Positions 7,360 through 15,036 of a stretch of 64,000 bases of DNA are shown here, one piece after another (positions within the stretch are counted from its first letter, which is position 1; each line of letters begins with the position of its first letter). The stretch spans positions 480,040 to 544,039 of the forward strand of contig NZ_PJIM01000001.1 of assembly GCF_002929295.1 (NCBI RefSeq). Direction: 5' to 3'. The DNA comes from Arthrobacter sp. SX1312 (GTDB lineage: Bacteria > Actinomycetota > Actinomycetes > Actinomycetales > Micrococcaceae). The notes beneath the pieces were generated by a model, which ran no database searches, was not told the origin of the DNA, and saw only the letters and a list, made by a program, of their open reading frames with translations. The position numbers were made by a program, and so were the translations under genes.

Positions 7360-8673
7360 ATGGCAGATCAGGCCGGGGCGCAGACCGCCGCCCTCCCACC
7401 GCGCACGGCAGTCGTCATCGGCGGCAACCGCATCCCCTTCGCCCGTTCCGGCGGCGCCTACGCCTACTCGTCCAACAAGGACATGCTCATCGCCGCGCTG
7501 GACGGCCTCGTGGCGCGTTTCGGCCTGCAGGGCGAGCGCATCGGGGAGGTCGCGGCCGGTGCCGTCCTCAAGCACTCGCGGGACTTCAACCTCACGCGGG
7601 AGGCCGTCCTCGGTTCGGCGTTGTCCCCGGAGACGCCCGCCTACGACCTGCAGCAGGCCTGTGCCACGGGCCTCGAGACGGTCGTCGGCCTCTCGAACAA
7701 GATCAGGCTCGGCCAGATCGACTCCGGCATCGCCGGCGGCGTCGACTCCGCCTCCGACGCCCCGATCGCCGTCAGCGAGGGTCTCCGCCGCGTGCTGCTC
7801 GACCTCTCCCGCGCCAAGACGACGCAGCAGAAGATCAAGGTACTCGCCACGCTCCGTCCGAAGGACCTCTCGCCCAACGCACCGACCACGGGTGAGCCCC
7901 GGACGGGCCTGTCCATGGGGGAGCACCAGGCCCTGACCACCGCGGCCTGGGAGATCACGCGCGAAGCGCAGGACGAACTCGCGTACCGCAGCCACCACAA
8001 CCTCGCCGCCGCCTACGACCGCGGGTTCTTCTCCGACCTCATGACGCCGTACCGGGGCCTGACGAAGGACGCCAACCTCCGGGCGGACACCTCGCTGGAG
8101 AAGCTGGCCACCCTGAAGCCCGTCTTCGGCAAGGGCCTCGACACTCCGGCCACCATGACCGCCGGCAATTCCACCCCGCTCACGGACGGCGCCGCCGTCG
8201 TCCTGCTCGGCAGCGAGGACTACGCGCGGGCCAACAACCTCCCGATGCTCGCGACCATCGTCGACGCAGAGGCGGCGGCAGTGGACTTCGTCACCGGCGA
8301 GGAGGGCCTGCTGATGGCCCCCGTGCACGCGATGCCCCGTCTGTTGCAGCGCAACGGATTCACCTTCGACGACTTCGATTTCTTCGAGATCCACGAGGCC
8401 TTCGCCGGGACGGTCCTCAGTTCCCTCGCGGCATGGGAGGACCCGGACTACTGCAAGCGCGTCCTCGGTCTCGACGGCGCCCTCGGCAGCATCGACCGCT
8501 CGAAGGTCAACGTCAATGGGTCCTCCCTCGCCGCAGGCCACCCGTTCGCGGCCACGGGCGGGCGCATCGTCGCCTCGCTCGCCAAGACCCTCTCCGAGAA
8601 GGGCGGCCGCGGCCTCATCTCCGTCTGCGCCGCCGGCGGCCAAGGCGTCGTCGCGATCCTCGAGGCGAGGTAG
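7360..8673 (+). CDS. Acetyl-CoA C-acyltransferase (thiolase, FadI/FadA2-like)
   Basis: A 437-residue thiolase catalysing the last step of beta-oxidation (3-ketoacyl-CoA + CoA to acetyl-CoA + acyl-CoA). Catalytic elements are visible: nucleophilic Cys in QQACATGLETVV, the His in EIHEAFAGT, the Gly-rich NVNGSSLAAGHPFAATG loop and the acid/base Cys in CAAGGQG. CAGGAG sits 8 bases before the ATG at 7360; upstream in-frame starts would overlap the divergent tetR gene. It heads an operon with the reductase at 8676 (2-base gap) and the MaoC protein at 10049, a layout like mycobacterial fadA2-fabG4-htdX. Expression is probably controlled by the operator at 7296-7326. Confidence 0.93.
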   Translation: MADQAGAQTAALPPRTAVVIGGNRIPFARSGGAYAYSSNKDMLIAALDGLVARFGLQGERIGEVAAGAVLKHSRDFNLTREAVLGSALSPETPAYDLQQACATGLETVVGLSNKIRLGQIDSGIAGGVDSASDAPIAVSEGLRRVLLDLSRAKTTQQKIKVLATLRPKDLSPNAPTTGEPRTGLSMGEHQALTTAAWEITREAQDELAYRSHHNLAAAYDRGFFSDLMTPYRGLTKDANLRADTSLEKLATLKPVFGKGLDTPATMTAGNSTPLTDGAAVVLLGSEDYARANNLPMLATIVDAEAAAVDFVTGEEGLLMAPVHAMPRLLQRNGFTFDDFDFFEIHEAFAGTVLSSLAAWEDPDYCKRVLGLDGALGSIDRSKVNVNGSSLAAGHPFAATGGRIVASLAKTLSEKGGRGLISVCAAGGQGVVAILEAR

Positions 8674-8675
8674 GC

Positions 8676-10052
8676 ATGACCGACAACTACCTGAACCTCG
8701 TGAACAGCCCCCTGCCCGGCAAGATCGCCAAGGCCCTCGGCCTGCCGCGTCCCTCCGTCCTGCGCCGCTACACCCCCGGGGAGTCCATCGCGTCGAAGCC
8801 GGTGCTCGTCACCGGATCGGGTGCCGGGGCCGAGGCGCTCGCCGACGTCCTGCTGAGCTGGGACGTCGAAGTACGGCGCCACGTCCTGCCGGGCGAGAAG
8901 CTCAGCGCCGCCGTCGTCGTGCTGGACCGGGCGGCCTCGCCCGCGGATCTCGCGGCACCCCTGCTCGAGCTCGGGCAGGCGCTCAAGGTGCTGGTGCCGG
9001 GCGGTCGCGTGGTGGCGGTCTTCCGCTCCTCCGCGGACACCACGGACCCCGCAGTGGCGGCGGCACGGCAGGGCATCGACGGCGCCATCCGGTCCGTCGC
9101 CCACGAACTGCGCGGTGGAGCCACGGCCAACGGCATCATCCTGCGCGGGGACGCGACGACGACGGATGCCACCACGCTCGGCGCCCTCCGGTTCTTCCTG
9201 TCCGGCAGGAGTGCTTACGTCGACGGCCAGTTCCTCGAGGTATCGGGGACGCCGGCCGAGAGCCTCGCCGGACTCGCGGCCGCCACGACGGCGGTGGGGG
9301 AGGGCGTGCCCGACCGACCGCTGGCGGGCAAGACCGCCGTGGTCACGGGAGCGGCCCGCGGCATCGGCGCGAAGATCGCCGAGATCCTCGCCCGGGACGG
9401 AGCCCGCGTGGTCGCGGTCGACGTCCCGGCGGCGGGCGAGCAGCTCGCGCAGGTCGCGAACCGGGTGGGCGGGACGGCCCTGCAACTCGACATCACCGAC
9501 CCCGACGCGGCGGCACGGATCCTCGAGCACGTCGGGGGGCGCTACGGCACCCTCGACGTCGTGGTGCACAACGCCGGCATCACGAGGGACAAGCTGCTGG
9601 CCAACATGGATGCCTCCCGGTGGGACTCGGTCATCGCCGTCAACATCGCCTCCCAGCTGCGCATGAACGAGCAGTTCATCGCTTCATCGGTCTTCTCCAC
9701 GACAGGGCGGATCATCAGCCTCGCCTCGACGAGCGGGATCGCCGGCAACCGCGGGCAGAGCAACTACGCGGCGTCGAAGGCCGGCGTGATCGGCATGGTC
9801 CGGGCGCAGGCCGCCTCCTTCGACGGCGCCGGCCGGACCGTCAACGCCGTCGCCCCCGGCTTCATCGAGACGGACATGACGGCGAAGATCCCGCCCCTCA
9901 CCCGCCAGGTGGCCCGCCGGCTGAGCAGCCTGCAGCAGGGCGGCCTTCCCGTGGACGTGGCCGAGGCGATCGCCTTCCTGGCCTCCGACGCCGCGGCGGG
10001 CATCAACGGGCAGGTTCTCCGGGTGTGCGGGCAGAACCTCGTGGGCGCATGA
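8676..10052 (+). CDS. 3-oxoacyl reductase, high-molecular-weight FabG4-like SDR
   Basis: A 458-residue protein with two Rossmann-like halves. The N-terminal half (to about 210) has a degenerate nucleotide fold (VLVTGSGAGAEALADVLL). The C-terminal half is a catalytic SDR: cofactor loop TGAARGIGAKIAEIL, NAGITRDKLL, Ser in SLASTSGIAG and Tyr/Lys in YAASKAG, followed by APGFIETDMT. Length and organisation match the HMW FabG class such as mycobacterial FabG4, which prefers NADH and CoA-linked substrates; it would interconvert 3-ketoacyl- and 3-hydroxyacyl-CoA. Translation follows the thiolase stop by two bases, and its own stop overlaps the next start (ATGA). Confidence 0.9.
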   Translation: MTDNYLNLVNSPLPGKIAKALGLPRPSVLRRYTPGESIASKPVLVTGSGAGAEALADVLLSWDVEVRRHVLPGEKLSAAVVVLDRAASPADLAAPLLELGQALKVLVPGGRVVAVFRSSADTTDPAVAAARQGIDGAIRSVAHELRGGATANGIILRGDATTTDATTLGALRFFLSGRSAYVDGQFLEVSGTPAESLAGLAAATTAVGEGVPDRPLAGKTAVVTGAARGIGAKIAEILARDGARVVAVDVPAAGEQLAQVANRVGGTALQLDITDPDAAARILEHVGGRYGTLDVVVHNAGITRDKLLANMDASRWDSVIAVNIASQLRMNEQFIASSVFSTTGRIISLASTSGIAGNRGQSNYAASKAGVIGMVRAQAASFDGAGRTVNAVAPGFIETDMTAKIPPLTRQVARRLSSLQQGGLPVDVAEAIAFLASDAAAGINGQVLRVCGQNLVGA

Positions 10053-10957
10053 GCGGGACACCCCGCGAGGAGGTGATGCTGCCCGGTGTGCCGGCCCTGC
10101 CCGGGCTCTACCGCCAGGCCCTCGGGCTGGCCGCTCGGCGGAGGATGCTCCGGGCGGCCGTCGCGCCCGCCGTCCCCGCCGTGCAGCACCGCGCGGACGG
10201 CGTCCGGGTGGACCTCGGTGCGCTCACCCGGTTCCAGCAGCTGCTCGGGTCCGCAGCGCGGGACGCTGTGCCGTCCGCCTACGTCCACACGCTCGCGTTC
10301 CCCGTGGCCATGAGCGTGCTCGCGCGACCCGACTTCCCGCTACCCCTGCTCGGCATGGTGCACCTCAGCAACGAGGTGTACCAGGAGCGCCCGATCGACG
10401 CCGCCGAGACGTTGGACGTCGTGGCCTGGGCGGAGCACCTGCGCCCGCACGCGGCCGGCACGCAGGTCGACGTCGTCATCGAGTTGCGTATGGGAGCCGA
10501 GCTCGTGTGGACCGGGCGGTCGGTCTACCTGGCGCGCGGTGTCCGGCTCGACAGTGCAGGCTCGGACGGGCGCCGTGACGAGGACAGGCCGTCCTTCGCC
10601 GTGCCCACGCCCACGGGTGTCTGGCGGCTCGGCGCCGACACGGGCCGGCGGTACGCCGCGGTCTCGGGCGACTGGAATCCCATCCACCTCAGCGGGCTGA
10701 CCGCGAAGGCGCTCGGGATGACGACGGCGATCGCGCACGGCATGTACCTCGCCGCCCGCATGGTGGACCAGGCCGTCCCCGCGCCGTCCGGAGCCCTGCA
10801 GTGGCGCATCGATTTCGCCACGCCGGTGCTCCTGCCCGGGAGCGTGACGACGTCGTTCACGCGGGCCGGTGACGAGTCCGGGCGCCGGACGGACGTGGTC
10901 GGGTGGTCCGCGAAGCGCCGCCGCCCCCACTTCACAGGCTGGGTGCGCGCGGAATAG
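10049..10957 (+). CDS. MaoC-like (R)-hydratase/dehydratase
   Basis: A 302-residue double hot-dog protein. The second half has the MaoC hydratase motif: YAAVSGDWNPIHLSGLTAKALGM followed by AIAHGMYLAA, where Asp and His of DWNPIH are the expected catalytic pair. The first half is a degenerate hot-dog (FPVAMSVLARPDFPLPLLGMVHLSNEV). It should hydrate 2-enoyl-CoA or dehydrate 3-hydroxyacyl-CoA. It is coupled to the reductase by an ATGA overlap and matches the place of HtdX in mycobacteria. Last gene of the operon; no obvious terminator follows, but the next gene has a separate 154-base leader region. Confidence 0.9.
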   Translation: MSGTPREEVMLPGVPALPGLYRQALGLAARRRMLRAAVAPAVPAVQHRADGVRVDLGALTRFQQLLGSAARDAVPSAYVHTLAFPVAMSVLARPDFPLPLLGMVHLSNEVYQERPIDAAETLDVVAWAEHLRPHAAGTQVDVVIELRMGAELVWTGRSVYLARGVRLDSAGSDGRRDEDRPSFAVPTPTGVWRLGADTGRRYAAVSGDWNPIHLSGLTAKALGMTTAIAHGMYLAARMVDQAVPAPSGALQWRIDFATPVLLPGSVTTSFTRAGDESGRRTDVVGWSAKRRRPHFTGWVRAE

Positions 10958-11111
10958 TTCCATGCCGGCCGGGCCCTGTCCAGACACACCGTGATTTTCG
11001 GGGGCAATCCGTGGAAAATCGGTCGTTCGACTGGGCAGGCGCCCGCTCGTCGGGGCAGACTCCGACTACCAGCCCCCGACGGCTGCCCCACTGTATGGAA
11101 AGAGGAGTCCC

Positions 11112-12062
11112 GTGAACTCTCGAGGTCTCAAAGCAGGGCTGATCGCAGCCTCGGCCCTGATGGCATCAGCGCTGATGACAGCCGGTCCCGTCCAGGCAGC
11201 ACCCTCCACCGACGCCGCCACCGTGTCCCACACGCAGAACGAAGGCCAGGCCGCCCTTGACGCCTACTGGACGGCGGACAGGATGGAGAGCGCCAAACCC
11301 GCCAACACGATCAACTCCGGATGGGCCGCCGAGGGCCGCTCGGTCATGCCGAAGGCAGGACAGCAGTCGGTGGCGAAGGCACCCAAGGAACCCCTCGTTG
11401 AGGCGCGTGCCACCGCGCAGTCGCCGGTCCCGCGCATCGGGAAGGTGTTCTTCACCCAGGGCGGACAGAACTACGTCTGCTCCGGCAACGCGGTCCAGAG
11501 CGGGAACCAGAGCGTCGTCGCCACCGCAGGACACTGTACGCACGATCTCTCGACCGGGTGGGTCACGAACTTCGTCTTCGTCCCCGGTTACAACAACGGC
11601 GCCGCGCCCTACGGCAAGTTCACCGCGCGGTCACTGCACCCGACCAGCGAGTGGGTGGCCCGCAACGACATCAGCTATGACGCCGCCTTCGCCGTCATGA
11701 ACACGCTCAACGGCAGGACGCTCTCCGCCACCGTCGGTGCATCGAGCATCGGTTTCAACATGGCGCGCGGCCTCACCTACAGTGCCTACGGCTACCCCGC
11801 GGCCACGCCGTTCAGCGGCGAGCGCCTCCTCAGCTGCTACGGGAAGGCCTCGGCGGACCGCATCGGCGGCACCCAGTCCCAGGGCATCCCCTGCAACATG
11901 ACCGGTGGTTCCTCCGGCGGCCCGTGGTTCATCGGCTCCGGCTCCACCGGGACCCAGAACTCGGTCAACAGCTTCGGCTACAGCACCCAGAGCAACGTGA
12001 TGTACGGCCCGTACTTCGGCAGCTCCATCCAGTCCGCCTATTCCACGGCGGCCAGCCGGTAG
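11112..12062 (+). CDS. Secreted trypsin-like serine protease
   Basis: A 316-residue exported protease. A Sec signal peptide is clear (GLKAGLIAASALMASALMTAGPVQAA, cut after about residue 30), followed by a pro-region to about residue 105 and a chymotrypsin-fold domain. The catalytic triad can be read as His in VATAGHC, Asp in ISYDAAFAV and Ser in TGGSSGGPW. Cys residues at YVCSG, GHCTH, LLSCYG and IPCNM could form two disulfides. GTG start with AGAGGAG about 5 bases upstream. It stands alone between the lipid operon and kynU and is followed by a hairpin terminator. It resembles the V8/glutamyl endopeptidase-like group; specificity cannot be assigned. Confidence 0.9.
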   Translation: MNSRGLKAGLIAASALMASALMTAGPVQAAPSTDAATVSHTQNEGQAALDAYWTADRMESAKPANTINSGWAAEGRSVMPKAGQQSVAKAPKEPLVEARATAQSPVPRIGKVFFTQGGQNYVCSGNAVQSGNQSVVATAGHCTHDLSTGWVTNFVFVPGYNNGAAPYGKFTARSLHPTSEWVARNDISYDAAFAVMNTLNGRTLSATVGASSIGFNMARGLTYSAYGYPAATPFSGERLLSCYGKASADRIGGTQSQGIPCNMTGGSSGGPWFIGSGSTGTQNSVNSFGYSTQSNVMYGPYFGSSIQSAYSTAASR

Positions 12063-12083
12063 TCCAGCCGGTCAGCCAGGAGT

Positions 12084-12118
12084 GCACGGGCGGTTCCCTC
12101 ACGGGGGACCGCCCGTGC
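12084..12118 (+). terminator. Rho-independent-like hairpin after serine protease
   Basis: GCACGGGCGGT (12084-12094) pairs with ACCGCCCGTGC (12108-12118), with additional CCC/GGG pairing inside. There is no T-run, as is common in high-GC actinobacteria. Confidence 0.7.
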
Positions 12119-12159
12119 CTCGTCCGGCCCCGCCCCGCCGCCCTCGTCCCCGCCGCCCC

Positions 12160-12165
12160 TAGACT
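12160..12165 (+). promoter_or_regulatory. -10 hexamer of kynU (leaderless)
   Basis: TAGACT ends 7 bases before the kynU ATG and there is no Shine-Dalgarno sequence in between, so transcription should start at or next to the A of the start codon. Confidence 0.6.
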
Positions 12166-12172
12166 TAGGCGC

Positions 12173-13453
12173 ATGACCGGCTTCGACCTCTTCACCCGCG
12201 CGGCGGAGCTCGACGCCGCTGACCCCCTCGGCAGGCACCGGATGCTGTTCCTCGGCACCGACGACCACACCGTGCTCTCGTACCTCGACGGCAATTCCCT
12301 GGGGCGTCCCCTCGCCGCGACCGCGGACGGCCTGGCGTCGTTCGTCCGGGACCAGTGGGGCGGTCGCCTGATCCGCGGCTGGGACGAGGGGTGGCTCGGG
12401 CTGGCGGAACGGATCGGCGACCAGCTGGGCCGCGTGGCGCTCGGGGCGGCCGCGGGCCAGTGCGTCGTGGCCGATTCGACGAGCGTGATCCTCTACAAGC
12501 TCGCCCGGGCGTCGGTGGCCGCCCGCCCCGGGCGGACGGAGATCGTCATCGACCGCGACAACTTCCCGACGGACCGGTTCATCGTCGAGGGTATCGCCCG
12601 CGAGCGCGGCCTGACCCTCCGCTGGATCGACGTCGCGTACGACGGCGGTGCGACGCCCGCGGATGTCGCCGCCGCCGTCGGCCCCCGGACGGCGCTCGTG
12701 CTGCTCAGCCACGTCGCGTACCGCTCCGGGTTCATCGCCGACGTGCCCGCCATCACGAGGATCGCCCACGACGCCGGCGCCCTCGTCCTGTGGGACCTCA
12801 GCCACTCGGTCGGGTCCGTTCCGGCGGACCTCGATGCCTGGGATGTCGACTTCGCGGCGGGCTGCAGCTACAAGTACCTCAACGGTGGGCCCGGAGCGCC
12901 GGCGTGGGCGTATGTCGCGAAGCGGCACCTGCCGACCCTCGACCAGCCGATCCTCGGCTGGCTGGGCAGCGCGGACCCGTTCGCCATGGGCTCCGCCTAC
13001 CAGCCCGCCGACGGCGTCCGGCGCCTGGTCTCGGGCACGCCCCCGATTCTCGGGATGCTCCCGATGCGCGACATGCTCGCCCTGATCGAGGACGTCGGCA
13101 TGCCGGCCGTCCGGGCCAAGTCGGAGGACCTGACCGCCTTCGCCGTCGATGCCGTCGACGCCGTGCTTGCCCCGTACGGCGTTCTCCTCGCCTCGCCGCG
13201 TGCCGCGCAGACCCGCGGCGGCCACATCACCATCGACCACCCCGATTTCGCCGGGATGGTGCCGGAGCTGTGGCGGGACGGCGTCATCCCCGACTACCGC
13301 AATCCGAACGGGATCCGGCTCGGCCTCTCGCCCCTGTCGACGTCGTTCCACGAGGTCGCCGTCGCCGTCGCGGCCATCGCCGCGCGCCTGGAGCAGGCGG
13401 CCCAGGGGTCCGACGCCGAGCGACTGGACCCGGCGGCACGCGGGGCCGGGTAG
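12173..13453 (+). CDS. kynU: Kynureninase-like PLP enzyme
   Basis: A 426-residue PLP-dependent hydrolase that cleaves kynurenine to anthranilate and alanine. Family marks are YLDGNSLGRP near residue 37, WDLSHSVGSVPADL with the Asp facing the PLP nitrogen, the Schiff-base Lys in GCSYKYLNGGPGAP (about residue 240) and TRGGHITIDHP near the C-terminus. Length fits the family (about 410-430). No other tryptophan-to-kynurenine genes (kynA, kynB) are nearby, so the pathway partners lie elsewhere or substrate comes from outside. The downstream M50-like gene follows by 11 bases, perhaps co-transcribed. The start is supported by the -10 hexamer 7 bases upstream. Confidence 0.9.
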   Translation: MTGFDLFTRAAELDAADPLGRHRMLFLGTDDHTVLSYLDGNSLGRPLAATADGLASFVRDQWGGRLIRGWDEGWLGLAERIGDQLGRVALGAAAGQCVVADSTSVILYKLARASVAARPGRTEIVIDRDNFPTDRFIVEGIARERGLTLRWIDVAYDGGATPADVAAAVGPRTALVLLSHVAYRSGFIADVPAITRIAHDAGALVLWDLSHSVGSVPADLDAWDVDFAAGCSYKYLNGGPGAPAWAYVAKRHLPTLDQPILGWLGSADPFAMGSAYQPADGVRRLVSGTPPILGMLPMRDMLALIEDVGMPAVRAKSEDLTAFAVDAVDAVLAPYGVLLASPRAAQTRGGHITIDHPDFAGMVPELWRDGVIPDYRNPNGIRLGLSPLSTSFHEVAVAVAAIAARLEQAAQGSDAERLDPAARGAG

Positions 13454-13464
13454 GGGGAACGGCA

Positions 13465-14205
13465 GTGGAGACCCTGCCGGGGCAGCTCTGGGAGCGGATC
13501 ACCGACGGCTTCCTCAGGGTGGCTCCTCCCGCGATCGGCGCCGTCGGACTCGTCGCGATCGTGCTGGTGGCCGTGGCCCTCTCGGTGCCCCGTCGCTCGT
13601 GGCGGGTCTTCGGGCTCTTCGTCACGGTGGTCCATGAGCTGGGCCACGCGACCGCCGCCCTGCTGACCCTGCAGCGCGTCACGGGGATCACGCTCCGCCT
13701 CGACCATTCGGGAACCACGACGAGCCTCGGCCGTCGGGGCTGGCGGGCGGCCTTCACGACCTTCTGGGGCTACCCGGTGCCCGCCGTCGTCGGCTCCCTG
13801 CTCCTCTGGGGTGCCGCGCACGGCTGGGCGCCGGCGGCCCTGTCGATCAGTGCGGTGGTCCTCGTGGCGGCGCTGGCCCTGATCCGGAACGGGCAGGGGG
13901 TGCTCATTCTCGGCGGCAGCGCTGCCGTGTCGCTCGGCCTCGTCTGGTTCGGGGGAGCGGCGGCCGCCGGCTACGCCTGCCTGGTGCTCGGCGTCGCGCT
14001 GCTGGTCGGCGCGTGCCGCGACTGGGTGAAGGTGGTGCGGGTCCACCGACGACGGCGGGACCTCGTCTCCTCGGACGCCCACCTGCTCCGCGTGGCGATC
14101 CGTATCCCGTCGCCGGTGTGGCTCGGCATGTTCGCGCTCGTCATCGGCGCAGCCGTGGCCCTGTCCTTCACGCCGCTCGCGCTGATCGCCGGGGCGTCAT
14201 CCTGA
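13465..14205 (+). CDS. M50-like membrane metallopeptidase
   Basis: A 246-residue integral membrane protein with about six hydrophobic segments. The HExxH-type zinc motif HELGHATAALLT lies within a membrane segment near residue 57, as in M50B-like proteins of actinobacteria. The second zinc ligand motif (NxxPxxxxDG in true site-2 proteases) is not seen; the YPVPAVVGSLLLW segment is the closest thing. Peptidase activity is therefore likely but unproven. GTG 13465 is preceded by AGGGGGA. It follows kynU by 11 bases, and it converges within 2 bases of the gene at 14208. Confidence 0.75.
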   Translation: METLPGQLWERITDGFLRVAPPAIGAVGLVAIVLVAVALSVPRRSWRVFGLFVTVVHELGHATAALLTLQRVTGITLRLDHSGTTTSLGRRGWRAAFTTFWGYPVPAVVGSLLLWGAAHGWAPAALSISAVVLVAALALIRNGQGVLILGGSAAVSLGLVWFGGAAAAGYACLVLGVALLVGACRDWVKVVRVHRRRRDLVSSDAHLLRVAIRIPSPVWLGMFALVIGAAVALSFTPLALIAGASS

Positions 14206-14207
14206 CC

Positions 14208-14528
14208 TCAGCCGTCGCCGCGGCGGAGGTGCCCTGAACTGTAAGGGGCTCCCTGCTGCCGGCAGAGATCGTCGTAGAGCTCGTTGACGGCCTGCGAGAT
14301 GCAGTCCCGCTCGTGTGCCGGGAGCTCGATCAGGCCGTGCAGATAGGCGGTGACCTCGTACTCGTCCACGCCTCCGCCCATGCTGAAGTAGTGCTCCCAC
14401 AGGTCGCCGATCGAGATGTTCGCGCGTTCCATGGCGTCGCTGGTCAGGGCGTGCTGCTCCCGGTCGCGTTTCTCGTGCGGCTCCGTGTCGTGGTCCCGGT
14501 CGGAATCGGTTTGGTCTTCGTGGTCCAT
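14208..14528 (-). CDS. Hypothetical acidic protein
   Basis: A 106-residue soluble protein. The N-terminus is very rich in Asp, Glu, His and Arg (about residues 1-28) and is probably disordered; the middle (ANISIGDLWEHYFSMGGGVDEYEVTAYLHGLIELPAHERDCISQAVNEL) looks like a compact helical domain and resembles small conserved Micrococcaceae proteins of unknown role. ATG 14528 is preferred because GGAAGGA lies 6 bases upstream. It ends 2 bases from the end of the convergent M50-like gene. No function is proposed. Confidence 0.7.
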   Translation of the reverse strand: MDHEDQTDSDRDHDTEPHEKRDREQHALTSDAMERANISIGDLWEHYFSMGGGVDEYEVTAYLHGLIELPAHERDCISQAVNELYDDLCRQQGAPYSSGHLRRGDG

Positions 14529-14784
14529 GTGGTTCCTTCCTTCCACTCCTGGCGCTGCGGGCACCGGTCAGTCCTCGCTCCAGCATAGGCGTGGGGCGAC
14601 GGCGGCGGGCAGGGTGCGGTTGATGTTGCCCTTTCCCCGGCAGTACGTATGGCTGCCGCCGTCGACCGGATCCATGGGGGATACGGTGGTCGCCCTCCTA
14701 GCGCCCGCCGATTCAACAACCCGGGTGAAGTCGTGTTAGAGTATTTCTCGTTGCTTTCGCCGGTTTCTACGGTGAAAACCACCC

Positions 14785-14868
14785 GCGCGGGTGGCGGAAT
14801 GGCAGACGCGCTAGCTTGAGGTGCTAGTCCTCTTATTGAGGGTGGGGGTTCAAGTCCCCCTCCGCGCA
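14785..14868 (+). tRNA. tRNA-Leu(GAG)
   Basis: An 84-base type II tRNA. Acceptor GCGCGGG pairs with TCCGCGC; the anticodon stem CTAGC/GCTAG encloses the loop TTGAGGT with anticodon GAG (reads CUC/CUU leucine codons). There is a long variable arm, and the T-arm GGGGG-TTCAAGT-CCCCC is intact. The 3' CCA is not encoded (discriminator A followed by CA). A TAGAGT hexamer near 14737-14742 may be its -10. Confidence 0.96.
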
Positions 14869-14873
14869 CAAAG

Positions 14874-14900
14874 AAAACCCCGGTTCGCCGGGGTTTTTTT
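14874..14900 (+). terminator. Terminator after tRNA-Leu
   Basis: AAAACCCCGG-TTCG-CCGGGGTTTT hairpin with a UUCG tetraloop followed by further Ts: a textbook intrinsic terminator. Confidence 0.95.
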
Positions 14901-15036
14901 GTGCCCTCGACCTTGTGGAGGCGGATCCGACCACGCGAGTGCCGACTTCGGCCATCCGTGGGCCTGCGGTTCGCATGGTGATCTGCAATGCAAGCTCTTC
15001 TGTATCAACCTGCGTGCCGAAGGGTAGAACATACGT

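Noticed and set aside
10993..11020. GATTTTC-N14-GAAAATC inverted repeat upstream of the serine protease
   Set aside because: The arms are only 7 bp with a long spacer and no second copy; it could be chance.
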